Below are positions 26,403 to 36,919 of a stretch of 64,000 nt of DNA, piece by piece (within the stretch, counting starts at the first letter, position 1; each line of letters begins with the position of its first letter). A model generated the notes under the pieces. The model was not told where the DNA came from, ran no database searches, and saw nothing but the letters and a program-made list of their open reading frames with translations. Location: NCBI GenBank assembly GCA_018340805.1, contig JACMZG010001914.1:23542369-23606368 (forward strand). The letters are read 5' to 3'. Position numbers and translations under genes: made by a program. Origin of the DNA: Microvelia longipes. Lineage: Eukaryota; Arthropoda; Insecta; Hemiptera; Veliidae.

Positions 26403-26783
26403 TGTGGGGTAGAGGCACCAATTTGGTCATCCTTCTACTACCGAGTTAGAGAGTATCGGGGAGAGATTACAACATACAATTTTAAGGGGGGAGGTGCAAA
26501 CTTAATGCTCATTGACTAACCAAAAACAGAGATGAGCCATCCGGAGTAGATCCTGTAGAATTGCACTGAAATATCACCATACGGCCCGGTTTCGGCACAC
26601 ACACACTTCCTCAGGATCCGACCAGCACGAGAACTTGAGCAAAACCTTCCTTGCCGGTTTCCTTCTTCCAGACAAGGCCTTCTTGAATCGCGGTGGGCAT
26701 CGTCAACACCGAAGTGGCGCGAAATACAAATTTACGTAGAGTTCACACCAGGGGGTAACTTTAAAATACTAAATAACCCAACA
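26403..26783 (-). repeat. 5' LTR of the BEL element
   Basis: 381 bp, TGTTGGG...CCCCACA on the minus strand, similar along its length to the 3' LTR except for one tandem unit instead of several and a 20-bp AT-rich insert near the TG end. The many differences from its partner show an old insertion. Confidence 0.9.
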
Positions 26784-26789
26784 TGTATT

Positions 26790-27000
26790 ATGGATGTGCA
26801 TATTTCTTGTAAAATCGTAACAGCTTAAACTGTTGATCTAATTTTAATTAAACTTAAAGACAAATCCAATGAGAGGAAGAACTGATTAGATTTGAGTCTA
26901 ATCTAACTCGGCTCATGTTGAGCTTTAACCACAACCCTCGCAAGCACAGTTCTCAAGATATATAAATGTGATGAGCACATTTTTGTAAAGAATTAGTACG
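26790..27000. other. No feature recognised
   Basis: AT-rich, with a small palindromic word around 26885-26910 ('attagatttgagtctaatct'). Confidence 0.3.
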
Positions 27001-27720
27001 TTCACACACACTCTAGATCCGCGGATCGTACAGAATACGTATGCAATACGGTCAACTAACTTCACGGTTCTTACAGCGTATTTTTTTAGTCGATCGAGTG
27101 AGATTACGTGATAACTGATGCCGCCAAAACATGGCGTCTTTTATAGTGAAGGTTCACTTTTGGTTATAAGAAAGTTTAAAACAAAAATATATAAAATTAA
27201 ATTGTGATTTCTTTGCGTAATAATAAAGTTACACTAAAAAAAATAATATTCCAAAAGTTATTTGATCAAAAACGGTAATATAGGAGTGAAATAAAAGTTT
27301 GACGAGAAGGTTATCCGTTAAATACGATCGTCTCTAAAGGCATAGAGATATATTTTAGAGGGGCATAGCCTATCTTAATACATTGAGAGGCCTGAAACAT
27401 TTTTAGTTAACCTCCTCTAAGAGGGAGTTAAGCTTATAATTAATCAATTGTTTTCGGCTTCCCGCAGATTGTTTGTGTTGTGATTTGTATTTTTAACATT
27501 CTACTATATAATTTACTGTTTTTTGTTATGTTTATTTGATGGTAATGATAATCGAATGTGGCCAGGTTACTTTTTCGATGTTTCAAAATTCAACCAATAG
27601 GGCCCCTCTAGTAATATGTCTAAAGGTACATACAGCGTATCGGGGGGATCCATTTAGATTCCATCTCCCTAGTTCTAGCGTATGCGATCGGATCCCCTCC
27701 GCATGGTTCATACAGGATTT
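27001..27720 (+). repeat. Dispersed repeat D, interrupted by MITE B
   Basis: 27001-27340 is homologous, in reverse orientation, to 47953-48330. Shared words include 'ttcacacacac', 'cgatcga' with 'gattacgtgataactgat', 'gaaggttcacttttg', and 'ggttatccgttaaatacgat'. The MITE at 27341-27618 splits it, and the sequence after it (27619-27720) carries GGATCC palindromes ('cggggggatcc', 'gatcggatcccctcc'). There is no coding content. Confidence 0.65.
27341..27618 (+). mobile_element. MITE family B with 8-bp duplication
   Basis: Starts CATAGAGATATATTTTAGAG and ends GGCCCCTCTAGTAATATG; the right terminus has lost about 10 bp. It is flanked by TCTAAAGG at 27333-27340 and 27619-27626. It is inserted in dispersed repeat D. 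Confidence 0.88.
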
Positions 27721-27820
27721 TTTGGATTTGTCTTATGCCTGTGTGCCTACATGATAAAATCTCAAATTCGACATTCCTGTACTGAACACGGATCTATAAA
27801 CTAAACTAGCAAACACTATT

Positions 27821-27828
27821 AATATATA

Positions 27829-27868
<40 letters not shown>

Positions 27869-27886
27869 TATATTATATATATTGAC
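27821..27886. repeat. (TA)n microsatellite
   Basis: TA run with TATTATA interruptions. Confidence 0.9.
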
Positions 27887-28302
27887 TCACCTGCACTCTT
27901 TACTACTGACTGGATATTGAGAAAATTTGAATTTGTCTGATGCCTTTAAGATCCCTGTAAGTCCCAAATTCATGACTCCTATGTTGTACGCGCTGCAGAA
28001 AACAAAGCTTGAGAGTGATGCATGCAATAACTTGTCACCTTTACCTACAACACGTATTTTGTTTACTTCTGTTTTTACATTAAACAGAAGCCGTACCAAA
28101 AGTCATGAAATCTAAACAAAAAATCACTTGCGTGGTAAAAAAACTCCGTGCCAAGTATTGGGTCCAAAAAGTATGGAAATAAACTTTTCTGCCCTGCCAA
28201 GTTCCTGACTATATCGTACCCTTATCGTTTTATTCATTCATTCATTTGTTTTGTGTACTCCTAAACAGGGGGTCCAGCTTTAGCTAGTTGGTTGTTCCGT
28301 AG
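27887..28302. other. No gene recognised; partial inverted copy of 40680-40770
   Basis: 28250-28300 ('gtactcctaaacagggggtc' to 'ttggttgttccgtag') is the reverse complement of part of 40690-40765. Overlapping short frames on both strands at 27887-28115 show no recognisable domain. Confidence 0.4.
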
Positions 28303-28459
28303 CAGCGCTGGTCCCCCAAGGAAGCGGAGAAAATAGTAAGCTTGTCGGTTTTAATCGGTTGGACGCGAGTATTTCCGGTGTGTCAGAAAAACTCGAGTAC
28401 ACAATTAAATATTAGACAATTTGTTGATTTTATAACCATTTGTGAACGTTGATTGAAAC

Positions 28460-28711
28460 CAACATGTTAGAAATTTATAAGTGATTCAATTCGATGTAAA
28501 CAAACCAAACGCATTCGAGGTTATAACCTGATGGTTTTATTAATGGCGTCTGACGTCATTGCAGGACTCTGTAAAGCCGGTCAACATTAAAAATTTACTA
28601 TTTATTCCTGCAATGACGTCAATTCCGGACTATAACCTAACATGTCAATAAATTTTGATTTTATTCATAAAAACCCACCAATTGAATCACCTTATAAATC
28701 CTATCAGCTTG
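28460..28711. mobile_element. 252-bp foldback MITE with 9-bp target duplication
   Basis: Almost the whole element is an imperfect inverted repeat of more than 100 bp per arm. Ends are CAACATGTTAG / CTATCAGCTTG; inner landmarks are TTATAAG(G)TGATTCAATT and TGACGTCATTGCAGGA on both arms. The flanks are GATTGAAAC at 28451-28459 and 28712-28720. Long arms plus a 9-bp duplication point to the Mutator (MULE) superfamily; Merlin is an alternative. Each arm has a TGACGTCA octamer (28551-28558, 28614-28621). Confidence 0.88.
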
Positions 28712-28934
28712 GATTGAAACAATTTCTTTTAGTTTATCCTTTTGATAATTTCTTTTAATTTTGTTCATTAAATTCATTGAGGCATAAGTTCATGCTCTTA
28801 CTATTTGTGTTACATAAATTCTTACAAAACAATATTAAATACAGCTGATCGGAGAGTTTCTTGACTCTGTAGAGTGCCATTTTTCCATAGGAATTTTTTT
28901 TTTATTTATGGAAAATAAAACAGAAATCATTGTA

Positions 28935-29335
28935 CTCTATGCTGTTTTGGGATGTCCCGATACAGCTCATGAAGCTACTATTTGCTGTTTTAGGATGTCC
29001 CGATACAGCTCGAGAAGCTACTATGTGCTTTTTTGGGATGTCCCGATACAGCTCGAGAAGCTAATATTTGCTGTTTTAGGATGTCCCGATACAGCTCATG
29101 AAGCTACTATTTGCTGTTTTAGGATGTCCCGATACAGCTCGAGAAGCTACTATGTGCTGTTTTGGGATGTCCCGATACAGCTCGAGAAGCTACTATTTGC
29201 TGTTTTAGGATGTCCCGATACAGCTCGAGAAGCTACTATGTGCTGTTTTGGGATGTCCCGATACAGCACAAGAAGCTAGTATGTGCTGTTTTGGGATGTC
29301 CCTGTACAGCTCGAGAAGCTACTATGTGCTAGTTT
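28935..29335. repeat. 43-bp minisatellite, about nine copies
   Basis: Unit 'gctgttttgggatgtcccga' plus 'tacagctcgagaagctacta' plus 3 bp. Units alternate between two types (TTTTAGG..CTATGT and TTTTGGG..CTATTT), giving an 86-bp higher-order pattern in the middle of the array. Since 43 is not a multiple of three, the 123-codon open frame through it changes phase each unit and is not a protein. Confidence 0.92.
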
Positions 29336-29422
29336 TCAAAAGATCAGAAAGGATTTGTAAAAAAGCGGGAGGGAGTCACTTGTGTTTCCATGTTTTACCG
29401 CTATTTTGGGGGACCAGCGCTA

Positions 29423-29975
29423 GTAAAGTGTCAAAGCAAAAAGAAGAGGAAAGTCGACAATTTTACCATTCATGGTTATGTTATCTGTGCTCCTGGATCT
29501 ATAGAGTAAAACTGCTGGAATTGTGGCAACTGCTAAAATCTGTTATAATTAATCTCCACAAAGACCCAAATTGTTTGATACCTCAAAATATAGCAAAAAA
29601 AGCTTAACATCTCGGTCACTACTACTGGCACGCTGCCTAGGAGAAGAAGCTGATGATTGCCTCTCAATTTAAATAAGGCTTTACATTTAAATAATGTAAG
29701 TGGCATACTGCTACGATATAAGCAAATTTCAAATGTGTTTGTAAAAAACGTAATTTGTTTACATTATGTTTTATATATCAATCAATGTAACCTGAACTAA
29801 TACTGATAATAAAATGAAACTTCGTATTTTTACTAAACATACATAGTAATACGTGCGTGAAAAATTTCAGCCCGATCTAAACACTTTTTAAAGATTTGCG
29901 ATTTTTTGAAATGCTTAGTAGGTCATTATTGTGGGTTGTAACGTCACACATACTTCCTTAACAATGATTTGGTAA
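29423..29975. other. No feature recognised
   Basis: No coding or repeat signal other than a weak resemblance of 29860-29950 ('attttttgaaatgcttag', 'gtaacgtcac') to the start of dispersed repeat C at 22650. Confidence 0.35.
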
Positions 29976-29992
29976 GTATAAATATATATATA

Positions 29993-30043
<51 letters not shown>

Positions 30044-30110
30044 CCGAGGAAGTTATGACTATTAACTTCCGAGGCGAAGCCGAGGGAGGTAACCGCGAGG
30101 GGGATAATTG
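29976..30110. repeat. (TA)n followed by small GC hairpin island
   Basis: The TA tract 29980-30045 is followed by 'aacttccgaggcgaagccga' (30062-30081), which contains CCGAGGCGAAGCCGAGG. Its centre is GGCGAAGCC, the same GCGAAGC mini-hairpin core as in the big array. Confidence 0.7.
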
Positions 30111-30469
30111 CGTTTTACTCCCAAGGTGCAAACAAGATTTTATCGCCAGACGTCGATTTTATTTTAATAGGTTTTTTTGTATTTTATTCTAATTTTTTGG
30201 GTCGGACCCCCTTATAAATTTAGGAGGTGCTGCCTCCAAAAAATAAAAAAATATTATTTCTTTAAACTACTTCTTTTGAACTGAAACGAATTTTGAGCCA
30301 ATAAAAAAATTTTTTTTTGGTCGGCTCCCCCTGATAAATTTTAGTGGTGCCACCCCCCGGAAAAAAAAACAAAAATTGATCGGTCACCTGTGTAAATTTA
30401 GAGAGTACCACTCCCCTAAAAATTGATATAATTGGCTAAAATAACCCAATAATAGGAAACGTTTTGTAT

Positions 30470-30612
30470 TTCCAAGGGAGAAAAAGTTACTTTTTACTCC
30501 CAAGGGAGTGAAAAGTAACTTTTTCTCCCTTGGGAGTGAAAAGTAACTTTTTCTCCCTTGGGAGTGAAAAATAACTTTTTCTCCCGTGGGAGTGAAAAGT
30601 GCTTTTTTACTC
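30470..30612. repeat. Tandem palindromic minisatellite
   Basis: Four to five copies of a unit of about 35 bp, 'gggagtgaaaagtaactttt' plus 'tctcccttg'. Each junction CTCCC(T/A)(T/A)GGGAG is itself a palindrome and each unit holds AGTTACTTTT/AAAAGTAACT symmetry. Single strands could fold into a series of hairpins. Confidence 0.85.
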
Positions 30613-31029
30613 CCTAAAAACTAGTCAATAAACTTTAAATTATACACTGTCTGGAGATAAAAAGGTTATTAAAAACACCTGATTTAGAACATTCAGGTGA
30701 AATCTAGGTATTGGATTTTTAGTGACAACAAAATACTTTTCCTATATTGCAATGAGGAAAAGTAAAAAGAAATTCAAAATAGATCTTGATTAATTTAATT
30801 CGATTAAAATAATAAAATATTAACAAATTAATATGTTTTAACAAAACAAGTAACAACACAAATATATTTGTTTCAAATTGAAGTTGATCTTTCAGTTATT
30901 AGAAAGACTTACATATAACCTTTGGTAACTTATTGCTAAGAGTTAGTGAAAATTAAATAAAATAAAACAATAAGGAACTCAATAACAATGCTTAGAGCAA
31001 AGGCAGAACATGAATCAAAAATGATATCA

Positions 31030-31136
31030 CCTAAAATGTTTATCATTTTCCTAAAAATCTGATATGATATCATTTTGTTGAACATATGATATGATATCAT
31101 TTTGTTAAACATCTGATATGATATCATTTTGTCGAG
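31030..31136. repeat. Short tandem repeat with TGATATGATATCA palindrome
   Basis: Three to four copies of a 30-31 bp unit 'catctgatatgatatcattt' plus 'tgttgaa'. GATATGATATC gives each unit local dyad symmetry. Confidence 0.85.
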
Positions 31137-31224
31137 AACTCAACTCCAGGTATTTATTTATATTTTAGAACAAATCAAAACATTTAAGCTGAAGAGCCTA
31201 ATTCCTTAAGTAAAGGGAACACAA

Positions 31225-31700
31225 GGTTCTAGTCGCTCTCTAATATACTAGGGAACTTTACTGATCCAATAAACGTTTCATGAGATAGAGAAATAAAGGC
31301 AAACTTACCTTCACCAGAAAGTTATAGCAAAAGACGCAAAAAACAGGTTATGTACCCAGCAAAGATTATGTAGTATACTACATAATCTTTGGTACCCAGG
31401 ATAAGTTAAGATCGACAGTTACTTAAACTTCAGGGCAAATAAAACATTTAAATGATCAACCTTAATTGTTTTTTTTTAAATATCAAGACAAGAGGTGGTA
31501 ACAAGTGGATTTTTTTTAAAAAAAGTTAAAACAGAAATAATATAACTTTTCACTATTTTTTTATAACATAGAATATGAAACAAATTTTTCAGAAGGTAAG
31601 TATGCCTTTAAATTTAAGACCTGCGTAATGCAACCATGCAGTCCAGTTTGTACCAAGCTTTTGCAGTGGGTTTTCGACATGCGTCTTGTGATGGATTCTA
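31225..31700 (+). mobile_element. MITE family A, diverged copy
   Basis: Carries the family A internal blocks 'gcaaacttacctt', 'caggttatgta' and 'taagacctgcg..gcagtttgtaccaagc', with degenerate ends. It contains the 32-bp palindromic insertion at 31360-31391. Confidence 0.7.
31360..31391. mobile_element. 32-bp perfect palindrome flanked by 8-bp duplication
   Basis: CAAAGATTATGTAGTA followed directly by its reverse complement, with no loop. It is flanked by GTACCCAG at 31352-31359 and 31392-31399. The right flank continues into the MITE A sequence, so removing palindrome plus one GTACCCAG restores an uninterrupted host element. CA/TG ends and an 8-bp duplication are those of a hAT-type insertion. 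A second, longer member with a different 8-bp duplication is at 43169-43231. Confidence 0.85.
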
Positions 31701-32585
31701 CTTTTTATTTTATACTTTACTATTATTGAGGTTACTATTATATTTTTTTTTAAATCAAATGTCTCCCTCAAATAATTAATACAATGAAATTAGAAAATAA
31801 AGTACATTAAATGAAACATATTAAATGTTTGAAAAGTGATCTCAAACGACAATTCACAATGAAAATTCACTAAAAAAATAAATCAATATACATTTTTTTT
31901 AATTTTGAAAGTCCAATTTGTTGATCAAAATTTGTCATCAAAAAAACAGTGGTAAGCTTATATAGCATTCAAAACAAATATCATCATTATTAATATTTTA
32001 AGAACAACTATTAACAAAATTCTAAGGAAATAAAAATTTAAACGTAATGAAAAGTAAACCGTTTCTTTAAAAAAAATAATTAAATTTATTTTTATAATTT
32101 AATAAATTATGATTTTTAATAGTTAACAAACAACAAACAAAATAAATCTAAAAATTAATAGAAAGTAGTAAAACATATTGTTATTAAAGGCAAGGTTAGA
32201 ACCACCACAAGGATCCTAACAAGCCTTGAAGACTTTTTAATAAAGAATTAACCTATTAATAAATAAATTTCATTACAAATTCTGTCAACACATTTGTCAT
32301 AACTGTGAGCAAATAATGACAACAGACTACACTGACTTATACTCGGAACTGCTATTATACATAAAAGTGTTTACACAATTAGTTAAAGTTAAACTTTTTG
32401 GTTCTTGGCTATGAAGTATAAACAACAATTTTAGACAAGAATAAGTTTATTAGACATAAAGAATGGAAATAACTTCTGCTTACCCTCAGGTTATTCCTCG
32501 CAAAATCAACACAAAAAGTACTCTTTGGACTTAATGCCACCAATTTTAATAAAATATGGCTAACAGGTAGGCACCATGCAAAAAA
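31701..32585. other. AT-rich sequence, no feature recognised
   Basis: Over 75% AT by eye, with many short A/T runs. No gene, tandem repeat or terminal repeat was found. Confidence 0.35.
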
Positions 32586-33506
32586 ATGGCTGTATCTAAA
32601 ATTCTACTAAGGATGAATTTTTCCACAAGTGTAAAAAGGCCTACAAAGGTTTCATTTTGGAGCCGCCATAGGATTGTAGACAGCCAAAGAGACTAATGCT
32701 TAGAGGGAGAAAACAACAGCTCTTATCATTCCTTGGGTAGCTAGGTGCTGTAACTGTACATTGGTGACGTCATTTTTTTATTTTTCATTATAATTACAAT
32801 TTCACGTAAATATTACATTTTTACAATATTTTTAAACTATTTTGTCTTAAATTTTAAGGACACATTAAACCACTTTTTTCAACACAGAGAATAATTTAAT
32901 AAATCTCTGTGTTGGATAAAGTGGTTTAATGTGGCGACACTGAAAAATGCCCACTGTTCTTAGAGTGTGAGCTACAATAGAGGTTGTAGAGAAGGGGGGA
33001 GTATCTAGTCTCTCTCTAGGAAAACTATAGTAGGGGTAAGTACAGTTATGGCACCTTACGGAAACTGTCTTACTTCCAGGCCCCTTATCGCTATGTTATT
33101 CAGGCTATGTACTCCCTTTAAGTAATAGTATCTTTGGACACAGCACATAATTGGGTTAGATTGGACATGCATCTGGTATGTCAAAGTGTAAAAAAGACAC
33201 TTTATAAAGAATTTTTATTACTAATTTTGTGATGTGATGCACATTTTGTGCAAATAAGTTCAATCTCATGGCCGTCTCAAAATGAAACTTTGTGGACATA
33301 TTACTCACAATTTAAGCTCATTGAAAGAATTTTTCCAAAATTTAAAAAAATGGCTTGTTAAGATATTAGCATATTTAATTAATTTGCTTATAATTAAAAC
33401 AAGTAAGTATCTAAAATTTGTAATATCCATGTTTAAGCAACAAGTCTAAAATAAAAAATCATTAAAATAAAAATTTTAAGCTCAGTGAAATTTTAGATAC
33501 TGCCAT
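32586..33506. mobile_element. MITE family E, diverged long copy
   Basis: Ends ATGGCTGTATCTAAAATTC (32586) and the inverse of ATGGCAGTATCTAAAATTTC (33506). The part 33160-33340 ('caaagtgtaaaaaagacac', 'ctcatggc..gtctcaaaatga') matches the centre of the family member 41262-41823. The extra 500 bp in 32640-33150 is not in that copy and includes a 30-bp-armed hairpin (32861-32890 / 32904-32933). Confidence 0.65.
32861..32933. repeat. Long hairpin, 30-bp arms
   Basis: The left arm from CACATTAAACCACTTT to CAACACAGAGA and its inverted copy have two or three mismatches and a 13-nt AT loop. It may be the ends of a very short MITE or a foldback relic. Confidence 0.75.
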
Positions 33507-33686
33507 ATTTGTAGTCAAAGTAATGTTAAAAAGTTGTAAAACTTCAAAATTCAATACACCTCTGGGGCAAAAGAGCACCACTGAATAAGCAAAAAAATAA
33601 ATGTTTTCATCTTTCTAAGGTGTCTAACTATCAGTCATATTGTAATAAAATTGGAGATATCAAAGATATGATGAATATTTTTTTTA

Positions 33687-34232
33687 TATGACCCATCCCA
33701 AATCTAAAGTAGTGCCACTCAGTTTACACAGTCATATGGAATGACCTATCCCATATTTAAAGTAGTGTCACTCAGTTTACACAGTCATATGGAATGACCT
33801 ATCCCGTATCTAAAGTAGTGCCACTCAGTTTACACAGTCATATGGAATGACCCATCCCATATTTAAAGTAGTGTCACTCAGTTTACACAGTCATATGGAA
33901 TGACCTATCCCGTATCTAAAGTAGTGCCACTCAGTTTACACAGTCATATGGAATGACCCATCCCATATTTAAAGTAGTGTCACTCAGTTTACACAGTCAT
34001 ATGGAATGACCTATCCCACATCAAAAGTATGCCACTCAGTTTAACAGTCATATGGAATGCCCATCCCATATTTAAAGTATGCCATCAGTTACACGTCATA
34101 GAATCACATCCCATATACAAGTGTACACATATGAATGACCCATCCATATTTAAAAGTAGTGTCACTCAGTTTTACACAGTCCATATGGAATGACCCATCC
34201 ACCTTAAGTAGTGTCACTTGGTTTTAATATTT
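33687..34232. repeat. 53-bp minisatellite, about ten copies
   Basis: Unit 'tcatatggaatgacctatcc' plus 'catatttaaagtagtgtcac' plus 'tcagtttacacag'. Units alternate CCATATTTAAAGTAGTGTCAC and CCGTATCTAAAGTAGTGCCAC, giving a 106-bp higher-order repeat. Copies between 34015 and 34140 have many one-base losses not seen in the first half, which suggests low-quality sequence. Confidence 0.92.
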
Positions 34233-35329
34233 GTCTGAGCTGGATCAATATATATTTTGACAATATAGTTAATTAATTCAGTAGAAAGTTCATAAGATAA
34301 TTTTATTATATTATTTTTTACTGTAAGAATCTGGCCCCAGTTTAACCAACAAGGACGATACAAAAACAGAGCCTACACAAGAACCTGCATAATAAAACAA
34401 ATATAACTTTCTAAAAAAAAGTAAAAATGATTCAATAATTAATCTACATCCTGCTAGTAATTCTAACTATGGACAAGACATTAAAACGTAGTGAAATGCC
34501 TTTCAAAATATCACAATAAAGAGCTTTATACCTTTAAATAATTTTATTTCATTTTATTATTTTTTGTTGGAGGTTGTCAATATCATACTATGCAAAATAA
34601 AAAAAAAAAAGCAAAATCTCCCTGATCCTGGTCAGCAATTTAATCTGTTTACCATCCTGAGGATGATGACCAAATAACCCTTCTCATATTCACATATAAG
34701 TTTTGTGAAACGATCATCATTAAATTGTGCAATTTAAAAGATTCTTTAATTTTTTTAATACGTTTATTTTTATATTGTCACAATGTTGAGCAATGATTGA
34801 AAAATAAAGTTAATTTTCATAAAATATATAGAAAATTAACAAAAACTAAAGGCCACAAAAAATATAATTAACTACATTTTAACAAAAAGAATTGTTTTTT
34901 TACTAAGTATAAGAGTTGGTTATTCTTATGATTGTATTCATTCTAAATGTATATTAAGAACAACGTTAACCTTTTACAGACAGGAAAAAAAAATTAATAG
35001 AATTGAAAAATACTACAAAACAATTTAACAAACTGGTTGGTTAAGTTAAAATTACTCTAAAATTTATCTCAATATTTGCTAGGAAACTAATTAAACCAAA
35101 TGATCTCTGGGAGAACAAAAAATTCCAGCAGAAAGATAAAATTTTCCAAAAAGATTGTTTTTACCCTGATTTTGGAACGAAGCGTCCAAAGCTTTGGATC
35201 CAAAAGCATTTGCTAAAAGTTTTATCAATTATTTTAAATCAAACTTTGTCATTAGTGCTATTCTGAACCATCATTTTGATGACTTTAATTATTATTCCAG
35301 TGAATAAGTTAATTTAAGTAGTATCATTC
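34233..35329. other. AT-rich sequence, no feature recognised
   Basis: No convincing frames or repeats. An A-rich run at 34597-34612 and a short palindrome-like word at 34620-34680 are the only features noticed. Confidence 0.35.
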
Positions 35330-36113
35330 AATTCTATAGTGCTATCAAAAAAGCACAATTGGTAGCTCATGGAAATACTGAGGAGATAACATATATATGA
35401 TATGATCTAAGCAGCAGGTTAGCAAGCCAAGTATTTCTATCTACTCTCTGTCAACTCAGCTGTCGTGTGATGTCTTGCTCTCAGTCTACTATGCCGGGAT
35501 ACACAGCAGGATCAGCTATACTCTTCTCTACTGGGGACACTCCTCTCATGCAGATGGAGTATTTTCTATACAAAGGAAAGCCATCAGAGCCATCTTTCAA
35601 CTGGGCTTCCGTCAAGACTGCAAGGAGCATTTTAAGAAATTTGGAATCCTAACACTACTAAGCATTTATATATTGCAGTGATTAGTGTTTGTTAAAAATA
35701 ATATTAGAATGTTTAGTGAAAGAGCAGTAGGCCATTCATACAAAACTCGATTTAAAAATAGCCTGATGGTAAAGAAATGTAGAGTGTCGAGGAGCCAGAA
35801 TAGTGTAAACTACTGGTGTAGTAAATTATATAATGCTCTTCCAGAGAATATAAAATTGTTAGAAACAAAGAAGTTCAAAGCATGCATTTGCAAAGTATTA
35901 AAAGAAAATTGTTTCTACTCAGTAGATGAGATTTTAAATTTTAAATTATTATTCTTTTTTCTTTTGATTTTGACTATTGGCATACCCTGTTAAGGGTCCA
36001 CGACAATGAAAATTTTATCTAATCTAATCTAATCATTTACATCTTATATATCCTTAGTATATCTACGAGCTACCAATTATGCTTTTTTGATAGCACTATA
36101 GAATAGAGTATTT
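35330..36113. mobile_element. Foldback element split by a LINE
   Basis: Arms 35330-35400 and 36040-36113 are inverted copies starting ATTCTATAGTGCTATCAAAA and running through 'aattggtagctc' to 'atatactaaggatatat'-like sequence. Between them lies a LINE 3' end (35405-36036). The foldback element was therefore present first, and the LINE was inserted at or near its loop. Confidence 0.8.
35405..36036 (+). pseudogene. LINE 3' end (RT C-terminal region)
   Basis: One frame from about 35475 reads YYAGIHSRISYTLLYWGHSS, then RKAIRAI and LGFRQDCKEHFKKFGILTL, then an in-frame TGA at 35679. The same frame continues with FVKNN, HSYKTRF, LYNALPENIK and ENCFYSVDEIL to a stop at 35991. This is the usual C-terminus of Jockey/CR1-type non-LTR reverse transcriptases. 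It ends in a (TAATC)n-like tail at 36012-36032. Apart from the single stop the frame is intact over about 170 codons, so the insertion is not very old. Confidence 0.9.
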
Positions 36114-36919
36114 GCATTTTTCAAAAAAAAAAAAAATGTTGCTCATAAAATGATTAAATGTGTTTAATAAAATATATTAATCTGTAAAAAAATATTTTAT
36201 TTAATTTTGAATAGTCAAAATAAGCGTTTAAGGAAGAGGAGAGGGGAATGGGTGAGAGAGTGGGGTGAAAACGGAATGTTCTAAAGGTTGGGACGTTTAA
36301 GGAACAGAAGGGAGATTTAGTTAGAAATATCGTAAGGTCAACAGTTGCTTACAGTTGAATAGAATGTAAAGAAGACTGAAACAAAACAATTCCTTGTTCC
36401 AGGTAATACAATGCCTAAGGAACGTGATGACTACAGCTGTCGGTATCTTCTTGTTGACAGTATAGAATAAAATATTATGAGGTTGCTCTAGTGCATAATG
36501 TACACGGCGTACAGTAATGTACACGGCATATAGTGAATACACGGCGGTATTCTTACGTCTGACGACGTCACACAAGCAGTCGAGGCCGTTTTCTAACCAA
36601 AAGAACATGTTTAAATATATTTTTTGTTTTTTTGCTGTATCATCAAAAGTATACGTTTTTTCATTCTAATATTATACAGGGTGTTCTTTTATATGACCTA
36701 CTTAAAAGTTAATGCAATAAAAAAAATTGTGCACATACTCTATTGAATGATACTAGATAAATTAACTTGTTCTCTAGAATAATAATTTAACTTATTCACT
36801 AGAATAATAATTTCCTAAAACTTATTCATATGATTTAGTCACTAGTAAAGCTGTAGCTAGAAACTATTAAAAACTATAATAATTGTTAAAGAAGAGTCTA
36901 TTTAAAGTTAAATAAAGAG
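36114..36919. other. 3' flank of ankyrin gene; no other feature
   Basis: Downstream of the ankyrin stop codon on the minus strand. TTTATT (AATAAA on the minus strand) at about 36196 could serve as a polyadenylation signal. 'atacagggtgttctttt' at 36674 resembles a transposon end word also present (inverted) at 7865. Otherwise unannotated. Confidence 0.4.

Larger units (their letters stand above)
22976..26783 (-). mobile_element. BEL/Pao LTR retrotransposon, internally deleted
   Basis: A 3.8-kb element on the minus strand. The LTRs (22976-23512 and 26403-26783) begin TGTTGGG and end CCCCACA on the coding strand, which is typical for BEL/Pao. Flanks TGCAT (22971-22975) and TGTAT (26784-26788) are a 5-bp target duplication with one change. 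A primer-binding site follows the 5' LTR. Inside are a broken gag and the integrase C-terminal region; protease, reverse transcriptase, RNase H and the integrase core are missing. A LINE 3' end is nested in gag. It cannot encode its own mobility. Confidence 0.92.
28303..29422. mobile_element. Putative DNA element with CAGCGCTGGTCCCCCAA termini
   Basis: Left end (C)AGCGCTGGTCCCCCAA at 28303 and its inverted copy TTGGGGGACCAGCGCT ending at 29420. Partial matching continues inward for about 30 bp. The termini look hAT-like (CAGNG...), but no target duplication is evident. The interior holds a 252-bp MITE and a 43-bp minisatellite and no transposase. Confidence 0.6.

Noticed and set aside
28908..29279. 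123-codon frame with CPDTAHEAT repeats
   Set aside because: 43-bp period shifts frame every unit, giving three different peptide repeats in turn; typical of a non-coding minisatellite.
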